Source: an uncultured Flavobacteriaceae bacterium
Lineage (GTDB): Bacteria; Bacteroidota; Bacteroidia; Flavobacteriales; Flavobacteriaceae
DNA: 64,000 nt
Assembly (NCBI GenBank): GCA_905182295.1
Contig: CAJJAZ010000007.1
Location: 100,175 to 164,174 of the forward strand
Direction: 5' to 3'
Each line of letters begins with the position of its first letter. Position 1 is the first letter of the stretch. Under the pieces are notes generated by a model, which did no database searches, was not told where the DNA came from, and was given only the letters and a program-made list of their open reading frames with translations. Below are positions 25,069 through 33,679 of this stretch, in pieces. A program made the position numbers and the translations under genes.

Positions 25069-26244
25069 ATGAATTACATATTATTTGATGGTCCAAACAG
25101 AACCGCGTTATTGCCCTTCACCTATACGAGGCCAGTAGCAGATATTGCATGGGGCATAGGTTCCATTAGAGATAGCTGGGAGAGCGTATTGGGTTACACC
25201 ACCTCTACGATTACAGAGCCTTGTTTAAGTGAGGTGTGGCCCACTGTTTTTTTTGAATCAAATGTGTTTATTAATGCAGCTTATTTGCCTACGCCTGACC
25301 TAGTGAACAAAGTTAAAGAACTCAATGAAGGGGAGGCGATTTTTGATGGCGAAGCTGTCGTGGCTTTTTTTGCAGATGACTCTGAAGAGGATATAATTTT
25401 TGACAGCTTAAAAGCTATTGATACAACAGGTGATTTTTTATCTATTTCAAATACATGGGACATATTTTCTAAAAATGATTTAGCCATTGCGTTAGATTTT
25501 GATATTCTCACGGAAGACCGAGAAAGTGAACCCATACCTGAAAGTGTTCAGGTGATTGGGCCAGGTCAGATTTTTGTAGAAGCAGGAGCACAGTTACAAT
25601 ACTGTATTTTAAACGCGACAAATGGCCCAATATTTTTAGGGGCTCATTCAGAGGTCATGGAGGGTAGTTTGATTAGAGGGCCTTTTGCTTTGGGATCACA
25701 CGCTATGGTTAAAATGGGCGCTAAGATCTACGGAGCTACCTCTATTGGAGCTAAGAGTAAAGTAGGAGGTGAGTTGAACAATGTGGTGATGTTTCCTTTT
25801 TCTAATAAAGGCCATGAAGGGTTTTTAGGTAATGCAGTGATAGGGTCCTGGTGTAATTTAGGGGCAGACACCAACAATTCCAACCTAAAAAATAGCTATG
25901 AGAACGTACGCCTTTGGGATTATGCTGAAGAACGTTTTGCTAAGACTGGCTTACAGTTTTGTGGATTAATGATGGGTGATCACAGTAAAAGCGCTATTAA
26001 TACTATGTTCAATACAGGAACGGTTGTAGGAGTAGCTTCAAATATTTTTGGTGCTGGTTTTGCTAAAAATTTTATCCCAAGTTTTTCTTGGGGAGGCATT
26101 CAGAATAGCACCATTCATAGTTTCGAAAAAGCATTGGCAACCGCGAAAATTATGATGGAACGTAAAGGAGAAATCCTTTCTGAAAGTGATCAAATGATTT
26201 TGGAGGACGTATATAAACAGTCCCAGAAATGGAGAAAAGAATAG
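25069..26244 (+). CDS. GlmU-family protein with left-handed beta-helix
   Basis: A 391-residue protein of the Bacteroidota GlmU-like family. The N-terminal part (1-150) starts MNYILFDGPNRTALLPFTYTRP, with the LLPFTxTRPVADI pattern of the family. It lacks the LAAGxGTRM loop of true sugar-nucleotide pyrophosphorylases, so its uridylyltransferase activity is doubtful. Residues about 160-345 form hexapeptide repeats of a left-handed beta-helix like the acetyltransferase half of GlmU (motifs such as IGAKSKVGGE, IGSWCNLGAD, TGTVVGVASN). It may act on an amino sugar phosphate for cell-wall or lipopolysaccharide precursors. mtaB follows after a single base, which points to one transcript. Confidence 0.78.
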   Translation: MNYILFDGPNRTALLPFTYTRPVADIAWGIGSIRDSWESVLGYTTSTITEPCLSEVWPTVFFESNVFINAAYLPTPDLVNKVKELNEGEAIFDGEAVVAFFADDSEEDIIFDSLKAIDTTGDFLSISNTWDIFSKNDLAIALDFDILTEDRESEPIPESVQVIGPGQIFVEAGAQLQYCILNATNGPIFLGAHSEVMEGSLIRGPFALGSHAMVKMGAKIYGATSIGAKSKVGGELNNVVMFPFSNKGHEGFLGNAVIGSWCNLGADTNNSNLKNSYENVRLWDYAEERFAKTGLQFCGLMMGDHSKSAINTMFNTGTVVGVASNIFGAGFAKNFIPSFSWGGIQNSTIHSFEKALATAKIMMERKGEILSESDQMILEDVYKQSQKWRKE

Positions 26245-26245
26245 C

Positions 26246-27565
26246 ATGAAGAAAAAAGTCGCATTTCACACCTTGGGTTGTAAATTAAATTTTTCTGAAA
26301 CGGCTACTATAGCTTCTCAAATGGAAGCAGCAGATTTCGAAAAAGTGCCCTTTGAATCCAAGGCAGACGTTTATGTGATTAACACCTGTTCTGTCACTGA
26401 AAATGCAGACAAACGATTTAAAGATATTGTCAAAAAGGCGCAAAAAATCAACGAAAAGGCCTTTGTGGCTGCTGTAGGTTGTTATGCACAGTTAAAACCT
26501 GAAGCCCTGGCAGATGTAGACGGCGTAGATTTGGTACTTGGGGCTACAGAAAAGTTCAATCTTACTGCGTATTTAAACGATCTGACAAAACAAGAAGTTG
26601 GAACGGTACATGCCTGTGAAATTAAGGAGGCAGATTTTTATGTAGGTGGTTATGCCATAGGCGAACGCACGAGAGCCTTTCTAAAAGTACAGGATGGTTG
26701 TGATTACAAGTGCACTTATTGTACCATTCCATTGGCTAGAGGAATTTCTAGAAGTGATACATTAGAAAATGTCCTTAAAAATGCCCAAGAAATTGCGTCA
26801 AAAGGAATAAAAGAAATAGTACTTACCGGAGTTAATATTGGGGATTACGGTAAAGGAGAATTTGGAAATAAAAAGCACCTTCATACTTTTTTCGATTTAG
26901 TTCAAGCCCTAGAAAAGATTCCAGGTATTTCTCGCTTGAGAATTTCATCTATAGAACCAAATTTGCTCAAAAATGAAACCATAGAGATGGTGTCAAAAAG
27001 CCGGGTATTTGTACCTCACTTTCACATTCCTCTTCAGAGTGGTTCTGATACCGTTTTAAAAAAGATGAAACGCAGGTATTTGACTGGTTTGTATCGCGAT
27101 AGGATAGCTACCATTCAAAGACAAATGCCGCATGCTTGTATTGGGGTAGACGTTATTGTTGGTTTTCCGGGAGAAACAGAGGAAGATTTTTTAGAAACCT
27201 ATGCGTTTTTGAATCAATTGGGCGTGTCATATTTACACGTTTTTACTTATTCAGAACGAGACCGTACAGAGGCTGCTAGTATGGGTGAAGTGGTGCCAAT
27301 GACTATTCGTAATAAGCGATCAAAAATGCTTAGGGGTTTATCCGTGAAATTGCGAAGGGCTTTTTATGAATCTCAAATAGACACTAAAAGAACCGTTTTG
27401 TTTGAAGGAGAGAATAAAAAAGGATATATCCATGGTTTTACTGAAAACTATGTCAAAGTCAAAACACCCTGGGATCCTGCTCTAGTGAATACATTAGCAG
27501 AGGTGAGGCTTAAGAATATAGATGAAGATGGATTGGTTCGCTTTGATTATATGAATAATAAATAA
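26246..27565 (+). CDS. mtaB: tRNA t6A37 methylthiotransferase MtaB
   Basis: A 439-residue radical SAM enzyme that turns t6A at position 37 of tRNA into ms2t6A. The N-terminal domain binds one iron-sulphur cluster through Cys12 (TLGCKLN), Cys48 (NTCSVTENAD) and Cys79 (VGCYAQ). The radical SAM cluster is held by Cys152, Cys156 and Cys159 (CDYKCTYC). A TRAM-like C-terminal domain follows (about 375-439). TLGCKLNFSE distinguishes MtaB from MiaB and RimO. The gene follows the GlmU-family gene by one base; no separate promoter is evident. Confidence 0.92.
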   Translation: MKKKVAFHTLGCKLNFSETATIASQMEAADFEKVPFESKADVYVINTCSVTENADKRFKDIVKKAQKINEKAFVAAVGCYAQLKPEALADVDGVDLVLGATEKFNLTAYLNDLTKQEVGTVHACEIKEADFYVGGYAIGERTRAFLKVQDGCDYKCTYCTIPLARGISRSDTLENVLKNAQEIASKGIKEIVLTGVNIGDYGKGEFGNKKHLHTFFDLVQALEKIPGISRLRISSIEPNLLKNETIEMVSKSRVFVPHFHIPLQSGSDTVLKKMKRRYLTGLYRDRIATIQRQMPHACIGVDVIVGFPGETEEDFLETYAFLNQLGVSYLHVFTYSERDRTEAASMGEVVPMTIRNKRSKMLRGLSVKLRRAFYESQIDTKRTVLFEGENKKGYIHGFTENYVKVKTPWDPALVNTLAEVRLKNIDEDGLVRFDYMNNK

Positions 27566-27628
27566 AATTTTTTCATACAAATTTCCACCAATAAAGGTAT
27601 ATTAAAGCGGCCCCTTGTTTCTAGTGAA

Positions 27629-27922
27629 TTAGATTCTAATGCCTACAGGAAGCATGTCTTTATATTTTCTATTCTTTTTAAGAAAACTTGCAATTTCAGG
27701 ACTTGTAGGTACCACCCTTAATTCTTGTTCTTTAATATCTTCCAGTACAGCAATAATGAAAGCTTCTTTAAACCCTGGCTGGGTTATTTCAGAGGGTATA
27801 ATGAGCTTGGTTAAAAATATTTTGCGCTCCTGAGCGGCATATTCAATTTTTGCCAAAGAGGATTCTACAGTAGTTTCATATTGTCTAAGAAAACTATTGT
27901 TAGTGATAGCTATTTCGCTCAT
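27629..27922 (-). CDS. Small GNAT-like N-acetyltransferase (YjdJ type)
   Basis: A 97-residue protein. The C-terminal half has LRVVPTSPEIASFLKKNRKYKDM, close to the pattern VVPxCxxVAxxxxxxPEY of the minimal GNAT proteins known as the YjdJ or Acetyltransf_CG group, which keep only the acetyl-CoA-binding core. The first half contains beta-strand-like KIFLTKLIIPSE. The acceptor is unknown. The protein is about as short as a GNAT fold can be, so loss of activity or a binding role is possible. It is transcribed alone, convergent with mtaB and divergent from the hydrolase gene. Confidence 0.6.
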   Translation of the reverse strand: MSEIAITNNSFLRQYETTVESSLAKIEYAAQERKIFLTKLIIPSEITQPGFKEAFIIAVLEDIKEQELRVVPTSPEIASFLKKNRKYKDMLPVGIRI

Positions 27923-28083
27923 GTTTGGGTGGGTGTTTTTTGATTTAAAAATCCTGTGCTAAAAATAATGTTGCATTTAGCATAAAATTAACTTTGCAAA
28001 AGTAAACAAAAAAAAGCTAATCACCTAACTTTGAGGCTGCCTAGCTTGAGTTGAATGTAAATTTCATAGCCAATGATCCATTT

Positions 28084-28746
28084 ATGAGTTCTGTTAAAAT
28101 CCCTGTTTATTTTATGCCTGGCATGGCAGCAAATCCAAAGATTTTTGAAAACATACAATTGGATGCCGCTGTATTTGACCTTCATTATCTCTCTTGGGAC
28201 CTTCCTAATAAAAATGAATCACTTCAATCTTATGCTGCCCGAATAGCCCAAAGAATTACTCATAAAAACCCTGTTTTGGTGGGCGTCTCTTTTGGAGGTA
28301 TTTTGGTGCAAGAAATCGCTAAGATCATTGCCGTAAGAAAAATTATTATTATTTCTAGCGTTAAATCTACTCAGGAGTTGCCTAAGAAAATGATTTTTGC
28401 CAAGCACACCAAGATTCATAAGTTCCTCCCTACGCAGTTGGTTACCAATATGGAATTGGTGGCAAAGTTTGCCTTGGGAGATTTCATGCAAAAGCGCGCT
28501 CATTTATATGAGAAATACCTCAGCGTAAGAGACCCTTACTATATAGATTGGTCTATTGATCAAATTGTCAATTGGGAGCAAGCGGAGGCTATGCCTAATA
28601 CCATTCATATTCAAGGATCACTAGATACCGTTTTTCCAGTATATTATATTAAAGATTATATTTCTATTTCCAAAGGAACCCATTCTATGATTATTTATAA
28701 GTACAAATGGTTTAACGAAAACCTTCCCGATATTTTGAAAGACTAA
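28084..28746 (+). CDS. Alpha/beta hydrolase
   Basis: A 220-residue alpha/beta hydrolase with an intact triad: Ser69 in GVSFGG, Asp181 in GSLDTVFP and His200 in KGTHSM. YFMPGMAANP near the N-terminus supplies the oxyanion region. I use ATG 28084, because the longer frame would need a TTG start and adds 11 residues unlike the family. The cap domain is short, so the substrate may be a small ester or amide, but nothing in the sequence defines it. The lytic transglycosylase gene follows after 33 bases and may share its transcript. Confidence 0.8.
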   Translation: MSSVKIPVYFMPGMAANPKIFENIQLDAAVFDLHYLSWDLPNKNESLQSYAARIAQRITHKNPVLVGVSFGGILVQEIAKIIAVRKIIIISSVKSTQELPKKMIFAKHTKIHKFLPTQLVTNMELVAKFALGDFMQKRAHLYEKYLSVRDPYYIDWSIDQIVNWEQAEAMPNTIHIQGSLDTVFPVYYIKDYISISKGTHSMIIYKYKWFNENLPDILKD

Positions 28747-28779
28747 TGCAATTCGTTAAATTGTAATATAATTTTATCT

Positions 28780-29730
28780 ATGGATCTATTTAAAAAAGCA
28801 CTTCAGTTTGTAGGTGCCATTGCAATTGTTTTTACCTTGGTTTTTGCTATTAAATCAAATAATAATGGCAACAGCCCCTCAAGCACCTCAGTTTCTATTG
28901 AAAATGACGCCACTGGGTTAAAAGCAGTGGTTATGTCACTCCCTATTCCGAGTGACTTAAATTTTGCCGGAGAACCGGTCCCATTGAATGAACAAGAAGT
29001 GTTAGAAAGGGTAGACAGAGAGTTTCTCGTAAACACCTATTGGCAGTCTAATGCATTATTATTGATGAAACGGTCTCAAAAATATTTCCCTATCATGAGG
29101 CCTATATTAGATTCCTATGGTATTCCAGAAGATTTTTTATACTTGGCTGTAGCTGAAAGTGGCCTAGAGTCATTGCGTTCTCCAGCTGGTGCAGCTGGAT
29201 TTTGGCAGCTTATGAAAGGGACCGCAAAGGATTATACATTAGAAGTCAATAGCAATGTAGACGAAAGGTACCATGTTGAGAAAGCTACTGAGGTAGCTTG
29301 TAAATACATTTTAAAGGCCAAAGAGAAATTTGGGTCTTGGACCTTAGCAGCGGCCGCATATAATGCTGGAAACAGAGGTATTTCAAGGCAATTGGAAAAG
29401 CAGCAAGCAACCAATTATTACGATTTATTACTGGGTCAGGAAACAGGCCGATATGTCTTTAGAATCCTCGCGTTAAAAACGATCATGAACGATCCCATCA
29501 CTTATGGTTTTATGCTAAATGACACTGATTATTACAAATCGACTCCAACAAAGCAAATAGAGATTGACAAACCGCTTAAAAATTTAACTGATTTTGCTCG
29601 TTCCCATGACTTTAGCTACAAAATATTAAAGCGACACAACCCATGGCTAAGACAGGGTCACCTGAACAATAGATCAAGAAAAAAGTATCAAATAGAGATC
29701 CCTTTAGAAATGGATCAAACCCCTGATTAA
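28780..29730 (+). CDS. Membrane-bound lytic murein transglycosylase, SLT domain
   Basis: A 316-residue cell-wall enzyme that cleaves the MurNAc-GlcNAc bond to form 1,6-anhydromuropeptides. An N-terminal membrane anchor or signal lies at residues 9-26. The SLT domain covers about 105-230, with the catalytic glutamate Glu126 in AVAESGLES, then GAAGFWQLM and AAAYNAGNRGI, the standard lysozyme-like motifs of the MltC/MltD/Slt group. The C-terminal 80 residues (LKRHNPWLRQGHL, KYQIEIP) resemble the start of a LysM-like or peptidoglycan-binding end but no full LysM unit is clear. It stands 33 bases after the hydrolase gene. Confidence 0.88.
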   Translation: MDLFKKALQFVGAIAIVFTLVFAIKSNNNGNSPSSTSVSIENDATGLKAVVMSLPIPSDLNFAGEPVPLNEQEVLERVDREFLVNTYWQSNALLLMKRSQKYFPIMRPILDSYGIPEDFLYLAVAESGLESLRSPAGAAGFWQLMKGTAKDYTLEVNSNVDERYHVEKATEVACKYILKAKEKFGSWTLAAAAYNAGNRGISRQLEKQQATNYYDLLLGQETGRYVFRILALKTIMNDPITYGFMLNDTDYYKSTPTKQIEIDKPLKNLTDFARSHDFSYKILKRHNPWLRQGHLNNRSRKKYQIEIPLEMDQTPD

Positions 29731-29774
29731 AATAACAGCACTTTTTTTGCTAACATCATTTAAGTCATGAAGAT

Positions 29775-30290
29775 TTATATTTTCTTAAGCTGTTGAGACA
29801 TCATTTTAATTTGCTCAGCCAGCATGTTTTGTTTGTCCAGTTTTTTAGCTTCTTGCAATAGGGTAGTGGCCTCTCTTTTTCTTCTTTTCTGCATGGCAAT
29901 TCCAGCCAAGCTCAATTTGGCCATGGCCACGTCATAATCCATAGTTAGCCCCAGTTTTAAAGCTTTTTTGAAGAACTTCTCTGCTTGAGATAAATTGGTT
30001 TGAGAGTGAATAATTCCATGTAAGTAATTAAAATAGCCCTGTTGCTTTTTAGTCAGCGCTGCTTCTGGATGTTTGATTTTAGCCAACCAATTGGCTGTTC
30101 CGGCCAAATCTTGTTTTCTCATTTTTAAGAAAGCCAAAAGAATCATTTCGTTTCTGTAGTAAAGAAATATGAATACAGTAGAAAGTAACACCAGGCTAAT
30201 ACCATTACCAATATTCCCTTCTATAAATTGGTAAATGGCATATGCATTAATAGCTGCGGCAATGATAAGTTTGAAAATTTTATGAAACAT
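29775..30290 (-). CDS. Membrane protein with TPR-like repeats, unrecognised
   Basis: A protein of about 171 residues. Two membrane segments near the N-terminus (about residues 5-22 and 29-45) are followed by a cytosolic helical part with tetratricopeptide-like patterns, LHGIIHSQTNLSQAEKFFKKALKLG and AKLSLAGIAMQKRRKREATTLLQEAKKLD. Such a protein likely acts as a scaffold at the membrane. I choose ATG 30290 (MFHKIFKLIIAA) over the longer frame starting at 30332, whose extra 14 residues look like leader. It is convergent with the transglycosylase gene and divergent from rpmH; no partner is obvious. Confidence 0.62.
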   Translation of the reverse strand: MFHKIFKLIIAAAINAYAIYQFIEGNIGNGISLVLLSTVFIFLYYRNEMILLAFLKMRKQDLAGTANWLAKIKHPEAALTKKQQGYFNYLHGIIHSQTNLSQAEKFFKKALKLGLTMDYDVAMAKLSLAGIAMQKRRKREATTLLQEAKKLDKQNMLAEQIKMMSQQLKKI

Positions 30291-30418
30291 GTTGTATTTT
30301 ATATAATTATTCGATAGTTTTATAAACAACACCTGGGTATTTACACCTCTTTAAATGGCTGGATTGTTTTCTGTTGCAAACCTACAAAAAAACATCCAAA
30401 ATATTTTTTAAAATAGGC

Positions 30419-30448
30419 TTGCTAAAGCAAAAAGTCTTTGTATATTTG
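30419..30448 (+). promoter_or_regulatory. Promoter of rpmH
   Basis: TTG at 30419-30421, a 19-base spacer and TATATTTG at 30441-30448: a full match to the Bacteroidota consensus. The predicted start is near 30455, about 60 bases before the L34 ATG. Confidence 0.85.
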
Positions 30449-30453
30449 CGCCC

Positions 30454-30481
30454 AGCTTTTGGGAACAGATTAACAAAAGCT
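30454..30481 (+). promoter_or_regulatory. Hairpin at the 5' end of the rpmH mRNA
   Basis: AGCTTTTG at 30454-30461 pairs perfectly with CAAAAGCT at 30474-30481 over a 12-base loop. It would form at the very 5' end of the transcript. It could stabilise the mRNA or be a feedback element; nothing in the sequence decides this. Confidence 0.5.
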
Positions 30482-30513
30482 TTAATATAAGTAATCCGTT
30501 TAAAACACGCTCG

Positions 30514-30672
30514 ATGAAAAGAACATATCAGCCATCAAAAAGGAAAAGAAAGAACAAACACGGTTTTAGAGAACGTATGGCTTCTGCTAACGGTAGAAAA
30601 GTCCTTGCTAGAAGAAGAGCAAAAGGGAGAAAAAAACTATCTGTATCTTCAGAATTGAGACACAAGAAATAA
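30514..30672 (+). CDS. rpmH: 50S ribosomal protein L34
   Basis: A 52-residue protein beginning [22 protein letters not shown] and ending ELRHKK. This is the L34 signature, a very basic protein of the large ribosomal subunit. The length is normal for Bacteroidota. It has a full consensus promoter, a leader of about 60 bases with a hairpin, and its own terminator. Unlike in many bacteria, rnpA (RNase P protein) and dnaA are not beside it; carB follows in the same direction. Confidence 0.97.
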   Translation: MKRTYQPSKRKRKNKHGFRERMASANGRKVLARRRAKGRKKLSVSSELRHKK

Positions 30673-30694
30673 TGATTGATTTTTCAAAATATAT

Positions 30695-30722
30695 AGGTGT
30701 TACTTTTTATTAAGTAACACCT
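30695..30722 (+). terminator. Terminator of rpmH
   Basis: A perfect 10-bp stem (30695-30704 with 30713-30722) over an eight-base loop, followed directly by a long T tract. It separates rpmH from carB. Confidence 0.9.
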
Positions 30723-30774
30723 TTTTTTTTGATTTTTTTTTAAGAAATACACGAATACCAAAAAAAAACACACT

Positions 30775-33627
30775 ATGCCAAAAAGAGATGAACTGAAATG
30801 TATTTTAATTATTGGGTCAGGACCTATTGTGATCGGACAAGCTTGTGAATTCGATTATGCAGGCTCTCAATCCCTCAGATCTCTTAGAGAAGACGGTATA
30901 GAAACTGTTCTGATCAATAGCAACCCAGCTACGATCATGACAGACCCATCTATGGCAGATCACGTATATTTAAAGCCATTGACGTCAAAATCTATTGTTG
31001 AGATTTTAGAAGCACATCCAAATATAGATGCTGTATTGCCCACTATGGGAGGGCAAACTGCTTTAAACCTCTGTATTGAGTGTGACGAAAAAGGCATTTG
31101 GGAAGACCATAAAGTAGAATTAATAGGGGTAGATATAGACGCGATTAATATTACCGAAGACAGGGAGCAATTTAGAAACCTGATGGTTAAGATAGGCATT
31201 GGTATGGCCCCTCAAGCTACCGCTACCTCATTTTTAAAAGGTAAAGAAATTGCGCAAGAATTTGGCTTTCCTCTAGTGATCAGAGCATCCTACACCCTTG
31301 GAGGTGCAGGAGCTGCTATTGTTCACGACCCAAAAGATTTTGATGAATTATTGAGTAGGGGCTTGGAAATTTCTCCCATTCATGAGGTGATGATAGATAA
31401 AGCCGTAATGGGCTGGAAAGAATATGAGTTGGAATTACTCAGAGATAAGAATGACAACGTGGTCATTATTTGTACCATTGAAAATATGGATCCAATGGGG
31501 ATTCATACGGGAGATTCTATTACAGTAGCTCCTGCAATGACATTGTCAGACAAGACTTTCCAGCGCATGAGAGATATGGCCATTAAAATGATGCGTAGCA
31601 TTGGAGATTTTGCTGGAGGCTGTAACGTGCAATTTGCTGTTTCTCCAGACGAAAAGGAAGATATTATTGCCATTGAAATTAACCCAAGGGTATCTAGGTC
31701 TTCTGCGTTAGCCTCTAAAGCTACTGGTTATCCTATTGCAAAGATTGCCTCTAAACTTGCTATTGGGTATACCTTAGATGAGTTGAGTAACCAAATTACC
31801 CAATCCACTTCTGCTTTATTTGAGCCTACCTTAGATTATGTTATTGTCAAAATCCCAAGATGGAATTTTGACAAATTTGAAGGTTCAGACAGGACTTTGG
31901 GACTTCAGATGAAATCTGTAGGAGAGGTCATGGGAATAGGTAGGTCTTTTCAAGAAGCCTTACACAAAGCCACACAATCTTTAGAGATTAAGCGAAATGG
32001 CCTAGGCGCAGATGGTAAAGGATACACCAATTACGAGCAGATTATAAGCAAATTAACCATAGCGAGTTGGGATAGGGTATTTGTTATCTATGACGCCATT
32101 CAAATGGGAATACCCCTTTCTAGGATTCACGAGATCACTAGAATAGACATGTGGTTCTTAAAGCAATACGAGGAATTGTATATGCTGGAAAAAGAGATAA
32201 ATACTTTTACTTTAGATACCTTACCAAAGGACTTATTGTTAGAAGCCAAGCAAAAAGGTTTTGCAGACAGACAAATTGCCCATATGGTCTCTTGCCTAGA
32301 GAGTCAAATTTACCAGAAGAGGTCAGAAATGGATATCAATAGGGTGTATAAATTGGTAGACACATGTGCTGCCGAGTTTAAAGCCATGACCCCATATTAT
32401 TACTCTACTTTCGAAGCAGAGCAGGAAACTCCAGAAGGAAAGTGTTTTGTCGCCAATGATTCCATAGTAACAGATCGAAAGAAAGTAGTGGTTTTAGGAT
32501 CTGGTCCAAACAGAATTGGCCAAGGAATAGAATTCGATTACTGTTGTGTTCACGGTGTTTTAGCAGCAGCAGAATGTGGCTATGAGACCATTATGATTAA
32601 CTGTAATCCTGAAACAGTGTCTACAGATTTTGACACGGCAGATAAATTGTATTTTGAGCCAGTATTTTGGGAGCATATTTACGATATTATTAGGCATGAA
32701 AAGCCTGAAGGTGTTATTGTTCAGTTGGGCGGGCAAACAGCGCTTAAACTAGCAGAAAAATTAGAGAAGCATGGAATTAAAATTCTAGGCACTAGCTTTA
32801 AGTCACTAGATTTAGCAGAAGATAGAGGAAGTTTCTCGAATCTTCTCAAGGAAAATAACATTCCTTTTCCAGAATTTGGCGTTGCCGAAACAGCAGATGA
32901 GGCCCTTGCATTATCTGACCATCTCAATTTCCCATTACTAGTGAGACCTTCTTATGTATTGGGTGGTCAAGGGATGAAGATTGTGATTAACAAACAAGAA
33001 TTAGAGGAGCATGTAGTAGATTTATTACGAAAGATTCCAAATAATAAGTTGTTGTTAGACAATTACTTAGATGGTGCTATTGAAGCTGAAGCCGATGCCA
33101 TTTGTGACGGAGAAGACGTTTACATCATTGGAATTATGGAGCACATTGAACCCTGTGGAATTCACTCTGGAGATTCAAATGCGACACTGCCTCCTTTTAA
33201 CCTTGGAGAGTTTGTGATGCAACAGATCAAAGACCACACAAAGAAGATTGCTTTAGCGCTTAACACAGTAGGTTTAATCAATATTCAGTTCGCGGTAAAG
33301 GATGACATTGTCTATATTATTGAAGCCAATCCTAGGGCATCTAGAACAGTTCCTTTCATAGCAAAAGCGTATAAAGAGCCTTATGTAAATTACGCCACTA
33401 AAGTGATGTTAGGTCATAACAAAGTGAAAGATTTCAATTTTAATCCTCAATTAGAAGGATACGCTATTAAGCAACCTGTGTTCTCTTTTGATAAGTTTCC
33501 AAATGTGAATAAAAACTTAGGTCCTGAAATGAAGAGTACGGGAGAGAGTATTTTGTTTATTGACAGCCTTAAAGACGACGCTTTTTACGAGTTATACCAG
33601 CGAAGAAAGATGTATCTAAGTAAATAA
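30775..33627 (+). CDS. carB: Carbamoyl-phosphate synthase large subunit, without allosteric domain
   Basis: A 950-residue subunit that makes carbamoyl phosphate from ammonia, bicarbonate and two ATP for pyrimidine and arginine synthesis. The two homologous ATP-grasp halves are complete: the first starts IIGSGPIVIGQACEFDYAG, the second VLGSGPNRIGQGIEFDYC near residue 575, each followed by its EINPR or EANPR metal motif. The chain stops shortly after GPEMKSTGES, just where the MGS-like domain of E. coli CarB (about 140 residues, binding UMP, IMP and ornithine) would begin. It is not a broken gene: the stop is followed by a strong terminator, and a 950-residue CarB is usual in Flavobacteria. carA is not in this window. 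Confidence 0.96.
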   Translation: MPKRDELKCILIIGSGPIVIGQACEFDYAGSQSLRSLREDGIETVLINSNPATIMTDPSMADHVYLKPLTSKSIVEILEAHPNIDAVLPTMGGQTALNLCIECDEKGIWEDHKVELIGVDIDAINITEDREQFRNLMVKIGIGMAPQATATSFLKGKEIAQEFGFPLVIRASYTLGGAGAAIVHDPKDFDELLSRGLEISPIHEVMIDKAVMGWKEYELELLRDKNDNVVIICTIENMDPMGIHTGDSITVAPAMTLSDKTFQRMRDMAIKMMRSIGDFAGGCNVQFAVSPDEKEDIIAIEINPRVSRSSALASKATGYPIAKIASKLAIGYTLDELSNQITQSTSALFEPTLDYVIVKIPRWNFDKFEGSDRTLGLQMKSVGEVMGIGRSFQEALHKATQSLEIKRNGLGADGKGYTNYEQIISKLTIASWDRVFVIYDAIQMGIPLSRIHEITRIDMWFLKQYEELYMLEKEINTFTLDTLPKDLLLEAKQKGFADRQIAHMVSCLESQIYQKRSEMDINRVYKLVDTCAAEFKAMTPYYYSTFEAEQETPEGKCFVANDSIVTDRKKVVVLGSGPNRIGQGIEFDYCCVHGVLAAAECGYETIMINCNPETVSTDFDTADKLYFEPVFWEHIYDIIRHEKPEGVIVQLGGQTALKLAEKLEKHGIKILGTSFKSLDLAEDRGSFSNLLKENNIPFPEFGVAETADEALALSDHLNFPLLVRPSYVLGGQGMKIVINKQELEEHVVDLLRKIPNNKLLLDNYLDGAIEAEADAICDGEDVYIIGIMEHIEPCGIHSGDSNATLPPFNLGEFVMQQIKDHTKKIALALNTVGLINIQFAVKDDIVYIIEANPRASRTVPFIAKAYKEPYVNYATKVMLGHNKVKDFNFNPQLEGYAIKQPVFSFDKFPNVNKNLGPEMKSTGESILFIDSLKDDAFYELYQRRKMYLSK

Positions 33628-33640
33628 TATACTTGCACTA

Positions 33641-33679
33641 GTCAAAAAAAAGGCGGCCAATGGCCGCCTTTTTTTTGAC
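33641..33679. terminator. Bidirectional terminator between carB and rmuC
   Basis: A perfect 18-bp stem (33641-33658 with 33662-33679) with a three-base loop. The GC core is flanked by eight A on one side and eight T on the other, so it works for both converging genes. The rmuC stop codon (33680-33682) directly abuts the stem. Confidence 0.93.

Noticed and set aside
28051..28083. Longer N-terminus of the alpha/beta hydrolase from TTG 28051
   Set aside because: An ATG 33 bases later gives the family-like start; the extra 11 residues have no counterpart.
30775..33627. carB as a truncated pseudogene
   Set aside because: The stop is followed at once by a strong terminator, both ATP-grasp halves are intact, and the 950-residue form is usual in Flavobacteria.
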